From positions 248,001 through 312,000 of the forward strand of contig NC_003228.3 of the NCBI RefSeq assembly GCF_000025985.1: 64,000 nucleotides of DNA, in the 5' to 3' direction. The notes under the pieces were generated by a model. The model saw only the letters and a program-made list of their open reading frames with translations. It did not search any database and was not told where the DNA came from. Below are positions 1 through 8,047 of this stretch, one piece after another. Numbering within the stretch: position 1 is the first letter of the stretch; the number at the start of each line of letters is the position of its first letter. The DNA is from Bacteroides fragilis NCTC 9343 (lineage in GTDB: Bacteria; Bacteroidota; Bacteroidia; Bacteroidales; Bacteroidaceae). Both the position numbers and the translations under genes were made by a program.

Positions 1-525
1 CGTATAACGTTGCTGCTCACTTTGTCCGGTTGCTTCACCGCCACACCAGTCTATTTTAATGAAATCATATCCCCAGTCTTTGAGGAAGGTTTGGCAGTCT
101 ATATCGTCGTGTTTCCAAAGTCCTACACCGATACCGAGTGTATCTGCGTCATAGATGGAGCCACAAGTGTTGCTGCCCGCATCAGAATATATACCGGCTT
201 TCAATCCTTTTGAATGAATATAGTCGGACAGGACTCTCATCCCATTCGGGAATTTTTTCTTATTGGCAAAAAGACGTCCTTCCGAATTTCGTCCTCCAAA
301 GTATCCGTCGTCTATGTTCACATATCCATAGCCTACATCCTTCAGACCCCGGTTGACCATGGCATCAGCTGTTTCTTTAATTAGTTCTTCATTAATATGT
401 ACTCGGAAGGTGTTCCATGAACTCCACCCCATCATGGGAGTATTTGTGTTTTGTGCCGTGACAGTTGTGAAAAAGCTTGCCAATAACAGGAGGCAGCAAT
501 AAGTAGTAACTTTCTTCTTTTTCAT
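1..525 (-). CDS. GH27 alpha-galactosidase, N-terminal part (runs off window start)
   Basis: Exported enzyme expected to remove terminal alpha-1,6-galactose from galactosides such as raffinose-family sugars or galactomannan. The first 175 codons are in the window, with no stop before the edge. It starts MKKKKVTTYC, then a hydrophobic signal peptide ending near TVTAQ. GH27 hallmarks follow: PMMGWSSWNTF at about residues 30-40, NIDDGYFGGR at about 70-79, GLKAGIYSDAG in the middle, and KIDWCGG near the cut, whose Asp matches the catalytic nucleophile of clan GH-D. It lies 91 bp downstream of SusD on the same strand, with a hairpin between, so it is probably the last gene of the SusC/SusD operon. 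The acid/base residue and the C-terminal beta-sandwich are outside the window. Family assignment is firm; the exact substrate is inferred. Confidence 0.93.
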   Translation of the reverse strand, partial: MKKKKVTTYCCLLLLASFFTTVTAQNTNTPMMGWSSWNTFRVHINEELIKETADAMVNRGLKDVGYGYVNIDDGYFGGRNSEGRLFANKKKFPNGMRVLSDYIHSKGLKAGIYSDAGSNTCGSIYDADTLGIGVGLWKHDDIDCQTFLKDWGYDFIKIDWCGGEATGQSEQQRYT

Positions 526-550
526 AAGGTGTTGTTTTTGTAAGGTAAAA

Positions 551-592
551 TAGCCTGTATATCCCTGTCCGGTGGTAGGTATATACAGGCTA
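551..592 (-). terminator. Intercistronic hairpin between susD-like and GH27 genes
   Basis: A perfect 12-bp inverted repeat (tagcctgtatat / atatacaggcta) surrounds an 18-nt loop, 25 bp beyond the SusD stop. In the minus-strand transcript it is followed by a short U-rich run (UUUUACC). This could be a partial terminator or an mRNA-stabilising element lowering GH27 expression relative to SusCD. It is not a strong classical terminator because the U tract is short. Confidence 0.55.
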
Positions 593-616
593 ATTTATAT
601 TATTAGGAAAGATGAA

Positions 617-2461
617 TTACCAACCCGGATTCTGGACCAGATTTGAATTTACATTCAGGTAATCCTGTTTGATCGGACTCAAATACTGTTCATCCCTGAA
701 GATGAATGGTTGAGCATCCAAACGTGCATTTTTATAATACTCTTCGTTGGTTGTACCGTAAGAGTTCAATCCGATCATACCATTTTCCATACCGCTCCAT
801 TCTTTCAGGGCAATCAGCCAACGGCGATAGTCGTATGACATATGTCCTTCGAACATCAGCTCTATGGTTCTTTCACGATGAATTACCTCACGAAGTTTGT
901 CTCCGGACGGAAGTCCTTTGTAGGAAACTTCTACATTAGGAATACCGGCTCTCTGGCGGATCAGGTTGAAGTAAGTAAGTGCATCTCCTTCCAGTGTTCC
1001 ATTGTATTCAAAGTAAGCCTCTGCATAGTCCAAATACAATTCTCCTAAGCGGATGATAGGGAAAGGGAAAGCTACCAGAGAGTTGCTGGTACCACTAACA
1101 AAAGTTTCTGGATGAGCCAGTTTGGCGATAGCATACGATCCATATAATTGGTCACTTCCCGCATCACGTGTTCCATTTTGCTCTTTGAAGCGCATTTTGA
1201 GGTTAATGGTGTCTCCGTTGATCAGGTAGTCCCCGCGGTTGAAGCCGATAGAACCATAGAAACGTGGTTCACGGTTGCGATGGAGAACTGCTACCGAATC
1301 CCCTTCGGCTACTGTGAAACGATGTGCATAATCAAACTCCGGATCTTCATCTATCGGAAGTCCGTTCTTGGTCAGATACATGTCCGCACTGAAAGCCGTT
1401 GCACCTAAAGCTCCATAAGGTGCTCCCGAGGAAGTACTGATACCTTTGGGAATTACGTGTGTTTGAATAGAGTTTCCATCGGCCCATGTTTCTTTCCAGC
1501 CACTATATCCCCAGATCAGTTCTTTATTCCATGCGTCTACAACCAGGTTACGTGCATTGGCAATGGCTTGGTTGAATTCCGGCAGATTACCTTTCTTTGT
1601 ATACTTATACAATTCTGCTCCGGCTTGATGTGCCATGTCGATTGCCTTTTTACATTCGTCCATGGCAGTTTTCCATTTATTCTTGTCATAAGTCAGGTTC
1701 ATGAGCAACTGTCCGTCCTTGTTCTTGAAATTCTTATACATATCAGCATTCCCATTGAACTGTGGGCTGGCTGCGTACAAGTACATTCTTGCCTTTAGTG
1801 CTTGTGCAATGACTTTTGTAGCACGACCGTAGTTGGAAGCTTTCACTGTCATAGGCAGGTCGGCAGAGGCATTATCGAACATTTGAGCAATTCGGCTAAC
1901 GCATTCATCATAGGGTACACGCGGCTTGAAAAGTTCTTCTTTGGGTGCATTAAGAGGGATTGCTTCGTCCAGTATGACTATAGGACCGTAGTTCTGTAAT
2001 AGCAGGTAGTGGTAGTAGGCAATCAGAAATTTTACTTCACCTTTCCAAAGTACTTTCTTGGCTGCGAGGTCTGCCTCTGAGATTTGTGATGGCTTTACAT
2101 CATCAATATTATCCAAGAACGTATAACATTGGCGGATACCGTTGTATGAACTTTGCCACACATCAATGATCGGATCAGCAGAATTGTACAATCCTTGTTG
2201 CATTCTCATAAAGGTGAACCAAGTAGTGGTCCAGTGGGCAGATCCGACAGTTTCCGGAGTTGTGCACCAACTGAAGTTCTGACGGAAGTTCAGATAATTG
2301 GGAATGAAAGAATAGCAGGCGAAGACAAAGTTCTCGGCAGTCTGTTCGTTCTTGAACGCATCAGCCAAAATAGGGGTGTCATCGGGTACAATGTCCAGAT
2401 AATCACAAGAGTGTAAGCTAGCTCCGATTAGTAAAGCTACAATTATATTTTTTAGTTTCAT
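617..2461 (-). CDS. SusD-like glycan-binding lipoprotein (RagB/SusD family)
   Basis: Outer-membrane surface lipoprotein of 614 residues that forms the lid over its SusC partner and binds oligosaccharide. The signal peptide ends in a lipobox with acylated Cys19 (LHSC). The SusD N-terminal pattern follows (DYLDIVPDDTP, then FKNEQTAENFVFACYSF), with the TPR-type helical core, for example KGEVKFLIAYYHYLLLQNYG, and the C-terminal RagB block, for example IRLGELYLDYAEAYFEYN and ERTIELMFEGHMSYDYRRW. It starts 14 bp after the SusC stop. Gene context (GH27 and GH36) suggests alpha-galactoside ligands; ligand specificity cannot be read from this family's sequence. Confidence 0.95.
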   Translation of the reverse strand: MKLKNIIVALLIGASLHSCDYLDIVPDDTPILADAFKNEQTAENFVFACYSFIPNYLNFRQNFSWCTTPETVGSAHWTTTWFTFMRMQQGLYNSADPIIDVWQSSYNGIRQCYTFLDNIDDVKPSQISEADLAAKKVLWKGEVKFLIAYYHYLLLQNYGPIVILDEAIPLNAPKEELFKPRVPYDECVSRIAQMFDNASADLPMTVKASNYGRATKVIAQALKARMYLYAASPQFNGNADMYKNFKNKDGQLLMNLTYDKNKWKTAMDECKKAIDMAHQAGAELYKYTKKGNLPEFNQAIANARNLVVDAWNKELIWGYSGWKETWADGNSIQTHVIPKGISTSSGAPYGALGATAFSADMYLTKNGLPIDEDPEFDYAHRFTVAEGDSVAVLHRNREPRFYGSIGFNRGDYLINGDTINLKMRFKEQNGTRDAGSDQLYGSYAIAKLAHPETFVSGTSNSLVAFPFPIIRLGELYLDYAEAYFEYNGTLEGDALTYFNLIRQRAGIPNVEVSYKGLPSGDKLREVIHRERTIELMFEGHMSYDYRRWLIALKEWSGMENGMIGLNSYGTTNEEYYKNARLDAQPFIFRDEQYLSPIKQDYLNVNSNLVQNPGW

Positions 2462-2475
2462 AATTATTCAGATTT

Positions 2476-5400
2476 TTAAAAAGTGAACTGTAAACCGATG
2501 GAACCCATGATTTGTGTCGGATATTTTAATCCGTTTGAGGTATAGAGCTCCGGATCCCATAATTTAAATTTAGAGAATGTCAGCAGGTTTTGTCCGCTGA
2601 TATAGGCACGTAAAAATTTATAAGAGTATCCTAATTCCACGTTTTTAAGTCGGATATACGAACCATCTCTCAGCCAGTAAGTAGAGTTGGGGTTATTATT
2701 GTTGTTTTTCCCGTTTGTCAGTCTCGGATACATTGCTTCGGGGTTCGGGTTTGCCTCTGTCCAATGATTATCGGCAACAAATTGCATGACACCATACGAT
2801 TCTCCACCGAAAGGATGGATGTCGCTCAACATGATGCTTCTTTTGCCTACTCCTTGAAAGAAGATGGAAGCATCCCATTTTTTGTACTGGATACTGACTC
2901 CCAGACCATAGCTGATTTGGGGTAATTCCGGATTACCAATGTAAGTTTGATCGTTTCCGTCGATCTTTCCGTCATTATTGAGGTCTGCATATTTAATATC
3001 ACCCGGTTGCACAACTCCGGTTAGTATTTGTTTTGGACTGTTGTCAATCTCTTCCTGATCTTTGAAGAGTCCTAATGCAATATAGCCTTTATACTGATTC
3101 AGGGGGCGTCCTACTTGTGACATGTATGCATATTCGTAGTCCGGTTCGTCTATTTCCATATATTGGTTCTTAGCGTATGTGAAAGTACCTTTGGCAGAGA
3201 TCATGAAGTCTTTGCTGACAGCGTGATTATAGTCCAATGACATGTCAACGCCTTGATTGCGTACCTTACCCAGATTACCATAGGGTCGGAGATCTCCGGT
3301 GATACCACTTTCTGCAGGGATTGTATTACGTCTAAGGAAGATGTCTTTACGGTCTTCTCTAAAGAAATCTACGTTGAGGCTTAATTTGTTGAATAATCCC
3401 AGGTCGAATCCTACATTATACTTTTTACCGATTTCCCATGTCACCTTTTCAGCTCCGTAAGTAGTGATGGTAGCTCCGTTAGATGAGGTTTGCCACTGGT
3501 CACCGAATACAAATCCGGCTCCACCCAAATCTACTTTAGTAAGATAGGGGAAACGGTTGGAGCCGATATCCGCATTACCTACCAATCCGTACGAAGCGCG
3601 TATTTTTAAGTTGGAGATAACTTTTGTCAATGGTTCGAAGAATTTCTCGTTGGAGATAAGATAGCCGACAGCGAGTGAAGGGAAGAATCCATAACGGCTT
3701 CCTTTTTCGAAGTTCTCACTACCATTGTAGCCGAAGTTGAATTCAGCCAAATAGCGTCCGTCATAAGCATAGGTAACACGTCCGGCCAGCCCCTGATTAC
3801 GTTCCGGCAATGTATTGTAATAGTTATTGTCAGGATTGTTCAGATTGTATTCGCGCTGAAGATATACCAACATTGCTCCGACATCATGTTTATCACCGAA
3901 CATGCGCTGATAGTTCAGTGTAGCCTGCAGGTTCATCAGACGGTCTCCAGTAGTGGAAGTCGATGTCTCAAGAGCGGTACGTCCCTTACTGATAGAGTTA
4001 TAATCATAAAGATAGCTTCCGTCTTCTTGCTCCTGAGGATTCTGCAATTCATAAAAGTAAGGTGAAAAGGAGCGATTGACAGTCGTCTTCGACCAGTTTT
4101 TAAAAGAAACCAGTGCTTTAAAATTCAATCCTTTGGTAAGGAAGTCAAGTTTCTGTTCCAGTTCGAAAGCCGTATTAATGGTATATGCGCTTTGCTTAGA
4201 ACTACCTTGTACCATACTTGCATAAGGGTTGCGATAAATACTGAATCCTCCGGAACCGATAGGACCACCTGATTTGTTTCCGAATATAGTGTGATCTTCA
4301 CGGTTGATATTCGGATATACAGGTGCAAAATACATTGACGGAGCTTCCATTACGTATTTATACAAATCGTCCATACTGGTTGACGGACCATTGTAATTGA
4401 CTATTTGCGAGTTGATTCTCACATTTACTTTGGTACTTGATGTCAACCATGCTCCCACGTTACTTTGGAACGAGTAGCGAAGATTCTGTATATTGTTGTC
4501 GAATGTGTTATTCGGATCTTTTTTCAGCATACCATTATCATTATTGATGGAGGCGCTGATGAAATAGTCTACTTTCTTTGTACCACCCATTACATTCAGG
4601 TTGGCTGATTGGTTCATGGAGTAGTCTTTAAACATATAGTCGAACCAATCAACGTTGGGATATACATACTGATTTCTGCCTTCAAGCGTTCCTTGAATTT
4701 TATCATCTGAGAAAGCCGGTGTACCATCCGGGTTACGGGTCAGAATGGCTTCATTTCTCAATTTCATGGCTGTTACTGCATCTGCCAGTTTGAGTGTACG
4801 TGTCGGTGCGGTAAATGTATTATCGATGCGTACATTGATGCGTGCTTTTTCAAGATCTTTACCGGTTCGGGTAGTGATCAGGATGACACCATTGGCACCG
4901 CGTGCTCCGTAGAGGGCTGTAGCCGAGGCATCTTTCAATATTGAGAAGTTTTCGATAGCTTCCGAGGGAATAGCGTTCATATCTCCTGCCGAAACTTCGA
5001 CACCATCGATGAAGATCAGAGGATCAGTCGTTCCACTGAAGGTTGCGGCACCGCGTATCCAGAAGTTTGCTCCATCGGCACCCGGCTCACCGGTGCGTTG
5101 CATAGAAATCACGCCTGCTATACGTCCGGCAAATGATGTACTCAGGTTACTGGAAGGTACTCGAAGTTCAGCCGGTTTGATGGATTGTACAGCACCTACA
5201 ACACTGGCTTTTTTCTGTGTTCCGAATCCTACTACCACTACTTCTTCCAGACTCTGGGCGTCAGGTACCAATTTGAAAACAACTATCTTTTTCCCTTTTA
5301 GCAGAATTTCAACAGGGGTATATCCGATAAAGGAGGCTACTAATGTGCTATTTTCCGGAGCCATTAATGTAAAGTTCCCTTCGACATTGGTTACTGTTCC

Positions 5401-5874
5401 CAATGTACTATTGCCTTTTATTACGATATTTGCTCCCGGAATCCCTTCTCCGTTTTCGTCAAGAACCTGACCGGTGATTTTGATTTTTTTTTCCTGTTGA
5501 GGTGCTTCTGCCGTAGCTTTGGTAATTGTGATCTGACGGTCGTTGATGTTGTACTTCAATCCCGCTTCTTTAGACAAGATATTCAAAATCGATTCTACAT
5601 TCTGTTTATCTATCGAAACAGACACTTTCTTCTGCAGTACAGGTAAAAGATCTTTTGAATACAAAACGACAAATTCACTGTTTTTTTCGATGTATTCAAA
5701 CACTTCTTTTACTGTTTTATTAGTTGCGTGAAGCGTAAAAACAGTTTGCTGGGTATAAGTTTCTACAGCATAAACCGGAGTAGTGATACTCGGTATAAGT
5801 AAAAAAATACTAATTAATAAAAAAAAGGACGTAATCCTCCCTGCCTTATGACAAGGAATTGCTTTCTTTTTCAT
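2476..5874 (-). CDS. SusC-like TonB-dependent transporter with STN signalling domain
   Basis: Outer-membrane TonB-dependent importer of 1132 residues. Order of parts: signal peptide (about 1-36), STN domain (about 44-117, including VSIDKQNVESILNILSKEAG), carboxypeptidase-like beta domain (about 132-210, ITGQVLDENGEGIPGANIVI), the SusC segment EEVVVVGFGTQ, plug with LIFIDGVEV and ATALYGARGANGVILITT, then a beta barrel ending in GLQFTF. The STN domain is the part that contacts a FecR-type anti-sigma factor in transducing receptors. The FecR and ECF sigma genes immediately upstream fit this, so import and induction are probably coupled. A palindrome lies in the 165-bp gap before the start codon. 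Confidence 0.96.
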   Translation of the reverse strand: MKKKAIPCHKAGRITSFFLLISIFLLIPSITTPVYAVETYTQQTVFTLHATNKTVKEVFEYIEKNSEFVVLYSKDLLPVLQKKVSVSIDKQNVESILNILSKEAGLKYNINDRQITITKATAEAPQQEKKIKITGQVLDENGEGIPGANIVIKGNSTLGTVTNVEGNFTLMAPENSTLVASFIGYTPVEILLKGKKIVVFKLVPDAQSLEEVVVVGFGTQKKASVVGAVQSIKPAELRVPSSNLSTSFAGRIAGVISMQRTGEPGADGANFWIRGAATFSGTTDPLIFIDGVEVSAGDMNAIPSEAIENFSILKDASATALYGARGANGVILITTRTGKDLEKARINVRIDNTFTAPTRTLKLADAVTAMKLRNEAILTRNPDGTPAFSDDKIQGTLEGRNQYVYPNVDWFDYMFKDYSMNQSANLNVMGGTKKVDYFISASINNDNGMLKKDPNNTFDNNIQNLRYSFQSNVGAWLTSSTKVNVRINSQIVNYNGPSTSMDDLYKYVMEAPSMYFAPVYPNINREDHTIFGNKSGGPIGSGGFSIYRNPYASMVQGSSKQSAYTINTAFELEQKLDFLTKGLNFKALVSFKNWSKTTVNRSFSPYFYELQNPQEQEDGSYLYDYNSISKGRTALETSTSTTGDRLMNLQATLNYQRMFGDKHDVGAMLVYLQREYNLNNPDNNYYNTLPERNQGLAGRVTYAYDGRYLAEFNFGYNGSENFEKGSRYGFFPSLAVGYLISNEKFFEPLTKVISNLKIRASYGLVGNADIGSNRFPYLTKVDLGGAGFVFGDQWQTSSNGATITTYGAEKVTWEIGKKYNVGFDLGLFNKLSLNVDFFREDRKDIFLRRNTIPAESGITGDLRPYGNLGKVRNQGVDMSLDYNHAVSKDFMISAKGTFTYAKNQYMEIDEPDYEYAYMSQVGRPLNQYKGYIALGLFKDQEEIDNSPKQILTGVVQPGDIKYADLNNDGKIDGNDQTYIGNPELPQISYGLGVSIQYKKWDASIFFQGVGKRSIMLSDIHPFGGESYGVMQFVADNHWTEANPNPEAMYPRLTNGKNNNNNPNSTYWLRDGSYIRLKNVELGYSYKFLRAYISGQNLLTFSKFKLWDPELYTSNGLKYPTQIMGSIGLQFTF

Positions 5875-5935
5875 ACATTTACATTGATTTTAGTTAATCA
5901 TTAAAAGTTTGTGATTTAATAAAAAGTCATTAGAG

Positions 5936-5973
5936 TCGGATAATATGGGCGTATTATCCGATTTTCTTTTTTT
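5936..5973 (+). terminator. Plus-strand terminator-like hairpin upstream of susC (possible antisense RNA end)
   Basis: A perfect 10-bp inverted repeat (tcggataata / tattatccga) with a 6-nt loop is followed on the plus strand by a run of 12 bases, all T except one C. That is a textbook intrinsic terminator, but it faces opposite to every gene nearby. On the minus strand no U run follows, so it would act there only as a leader hairpin about 60 nt before the SusC start. No consensus plus-strand promoter was found within susC's first 300 bp. Confidence 0.6.
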
Positions 5974-6039
5974 ATCTGCTTTCTTTCTACATAATAATGT
6001 GTGTTTTTTAAGGTTAAACATTTGTTTATTTTACTTGTA

Positions 6040-7188
6040 TTATTCTATATAGATTACATTGTTTTTCATTGTGTATTCGGCAGGCAAGATAGATAGAATT
6101 GACTTCATTACCTGATTTAAATCATCATTTAAAAAGAGTTTACCAAACATTTGTTCGTTCTCTATCTCAGCATCACACCGGATGTTTTGTCCGTAATAAT
6201 CTTGCAGCCGTAACAAAACTTGCTTTAGGCTTTCTCCCTGCAAGGTCCATATCCCGTCAATCCAGCTGATATAATCACGGGCATTTACTTTTTCTTTTCC
6301 TGATATACCTTCCTGATTAAGTTCTACTTTCTCGTTAGGTACCATCTTTATATGATGATTTTGTTGGTCTTTTACATTGACCGAACCTTCTACCAATACG
6401 ACTGCGGCTTTTTCCTGATTTTTATAAGCCGATATGTTGAAGGATGTACCCAAAACGCGTACTTCAAATCCGGAAGTATTCACGATAAACGGTTTCGAAG
6501 TATCATGTGTTACGTTCAGATACACTTCTCCTTCCACATAAATTTCTCTGTATTTCCCTTCAAATGCACGGGGATAGATAACTTTACTCCCGGAATTGAT
6601 CCATATTTTACTGTTATCGGCTAAGACAATCTGTGAACGCTTACCTTTCGGGACAATAATCTGATTGTATTCCTCTTTAATGTCATCTTCCACAAGTTTA
6701 TTAGAGTTGACCTGCACCTGACCTGTTGCCGAATAGACGATCTGGGCATTATTGTCCAATTCTATCTTCTTTTGATCCGAAACCACCAGCGTAACTTCTT
6801 TTATATCCTGTGGAATTTCTGTTTGCAGACTTTGTGCTATTTTATTCAGATCATGTCTCTCTTCATCATTCAATAAAAGAAAACAGCCGGCTCCTATTAA
6901 CAGGGCTACAGAAGCTGCAACTGCCGAATATTTCAGAATACTGAACAACCTTGCCGTCTTATTGCTCTTCAAGGCAAGACGGACCGGGGTGTTGTCGGCA
7001 TTTATTTTTGCCTGCACTTTTGCCCATATATCCGGTTCACCCGTTTCTTCGGGGAGACATCGGTTCCAGAGAAAGTCGAGCTTATCATATTCGGCTTGTT
7101 CTTCCGGAGATTCAAATGATATCTTTTCCGGATGATCGCCATCCTTATTCAGGCGTGAAGCAAATGATTTAAACTTATTCTTTCTCAT
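6040..7188 (-). CDS. FecR-family anti-sigma factor with DUF4974 C-terminus
   Basis: Inner-membrane regulator of 382 residues that holds the partner ECF sigma factor until the SusC STN domain signals. The cytoplasmic N-terminal region is about 85 residues. One membrane segment follows (about 87-110, SILKYSAVAASVALLIGAG), then a periplasmic FecR domain (IVPKGKRSQIVLADNSKIWINSGS, about 185-275) and a DUF4974-type C-terminus (LQGESLKQVLLRLQDYYGQNI). This is the usual length for Bacteroides anti-sigma factors of glycan loci. It sits 86 bp after the sigma gene and 165 bp before susC, all on one strand. Confidence 0.93.
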   Translation of the reverse strand: MRKNKFKSFASRLNKDGDHPEKISFESPEEQAEYDKLDFLWNRCLPEETGEPDIWAKVQAKINADNTPVRLALKSNKTARLFSILKYSAVAASVALLIGAGCFLLLNDEERHDLNKIAQSLQTEIPQDIKEVTLVVSDQKKIELDNNAQIVYSATGQVQVNSNKLVEDDIKEEYNQIIVPKGKRSQIVLADNSKIWINSGSKVIYPRAFEGKYREIYVEGEVYLNVTHDTSKPFIVNTSGFEVRVLGTSFNISAYKNQEKAAVVLVEGSVNVKDQQNHHIKMVPNEKVELNQEGISGKEKVNARDYISWIDGIWTLQGESLKQVLLRLQDYYGQNIRCDAEIENEQMFGKLFLNDDLNQVMKSILSILPAEYTMKNNVIYIE

Positions 7189-7274
7189 TATTTTAATAGG
7201 ATTACATTAATAAAGACGCAGTTTACTTGAGAATGTCCTATTCGGATTCCATTTTTTTTAGATTATTTTCTGAT

Positions 7275-7817
7275 TTATTTTTTCAGACCATTTGAAATGA
7301 TCTCTAATGCTTTGGCAACGTGGACGTTAATGGTCTTAACCGAGATATTCAGCATATCGGCTATTTCTTTATAGGGTAGGCGCTCTATCTTGGCAAGAGC
7401 GAAGACTACCTTGCATTTTGGAGGAAGTGTTTGAATGAGGCTATTGATTTGAGCTATCTCTTCCTTGCTGATCATCTCTTCATCGGGAGTTTGCAGATTT
7501 CCGATTATTTGAAAATCATCTATTTCTTCCCATGAAGCAATTTCACTTGAATTTTCCGCTTTTCTCAGATAGGAGATGGCTTTGTTATGAGTTAATGTGA
7601 GCAACCAAGCTTTTATATTCTTGATTTCATCTATTTCTTCCCGGTGTCTCCATACATCCAGAAAGACGTCGCTGACTACTTCTTCAGCGGTTTCTTTGCT
7701 TCGTACGAAACACTGTGCATAGTAGAACAAGTCTTTCGAATAGCTATTAACAAAATGACGGAAAGAAGTCTCTTCTCCTTTCTTTATCTTGCTGATATAT
7801 TCTATGTTGTTGTTCAT
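7275..7817 (-). CDS. ECF-type RNA polymerase sigma factor of the alpha-galactoside locus
   Basis: Region 2 is recognisable at LFYYAQCFVRSKETAEEVVSD and region 4 at LPPKCKVVFALAKIERLPYKEIADML, followed by ISVKTINVHVAKAL, a helix-turn-helix. I start at the second Met (MNNNIEYISK, position 7817) because a -7-like element at 7849-7856 leaves almost no leader for the upstream ATG at 7838. The gene is about 180 codons, normal for the family. It should direct transcription of the downstream susC/susD genes when released from the FecR protein. It has no visible extra domain. Confidence 0.92.
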   Translation of the reverse strand: MNNNIEYISKIKKGEETSFRHFVNSYSKDLFYYAQCFVRSKETAEEVVSDVFLDVWRHREEIDEIKNIKAWLLTLTHNKAISYLRKAENSSEIASWEEIDDFQIIGNLQTPDEEMISKEEIAQINSLIQTLPPKCKVVFALAKIERLPYKEIADMLNISVKTINVHVAKALEIISNGLKK

Positions 7818-7848
7818 ATATAGAGTAATGGTTACCATATGTGCGCTG

Positions 7849-7856
7849 CAAAAATA
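7849..7856 (-). promoter_or_regulatory. Possible -7 element for the ECF sigma gene
   Basis: Read on the minus strand, TATTTTTG matches the Bacteroides -7 consensus TAnnTTTG. I see no clear TTTG about 20 bp upstream, so this is a weak call. It would give a leader of about 25 nt before the ATG at 7817. Confidence 0.35.
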
Positions 7857-7984
7857 TAAAATATAAACTTCTTTTCTTAATATTTATTACATTGTTTCGC
7901 TTCTTAATTTAATAATATATGGTATTTAAAAGCTCGATCACTTTTACTTGCTGCTATTTGCAGGTTTTGTGTTAGCCATAAATG

Positions 7985-8016
7985 AAAGGCGGAACACTGT
8001 CAGGTGTCCCGCCTTT
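7985..8016 (-). terminator. Terminator hairpin after the GH36 gene
   Basis: The arms aaaggcgg...ccgccttt extend inward to about 13 bp around a short loop. The one imperfect pair becomes a G-U wobble only in the minus-strand RNA, which suggests it evolved to work in that direction, 31 bp after the GH36 stop. It separates GH36 from the sigma/anti-sigma/susCD unit. The U tract is modest. Confidence 0.7.
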
Positions 8017-8047
8017 GGTATCTGTTTGTAGGTTTATCGTAGTAAGA

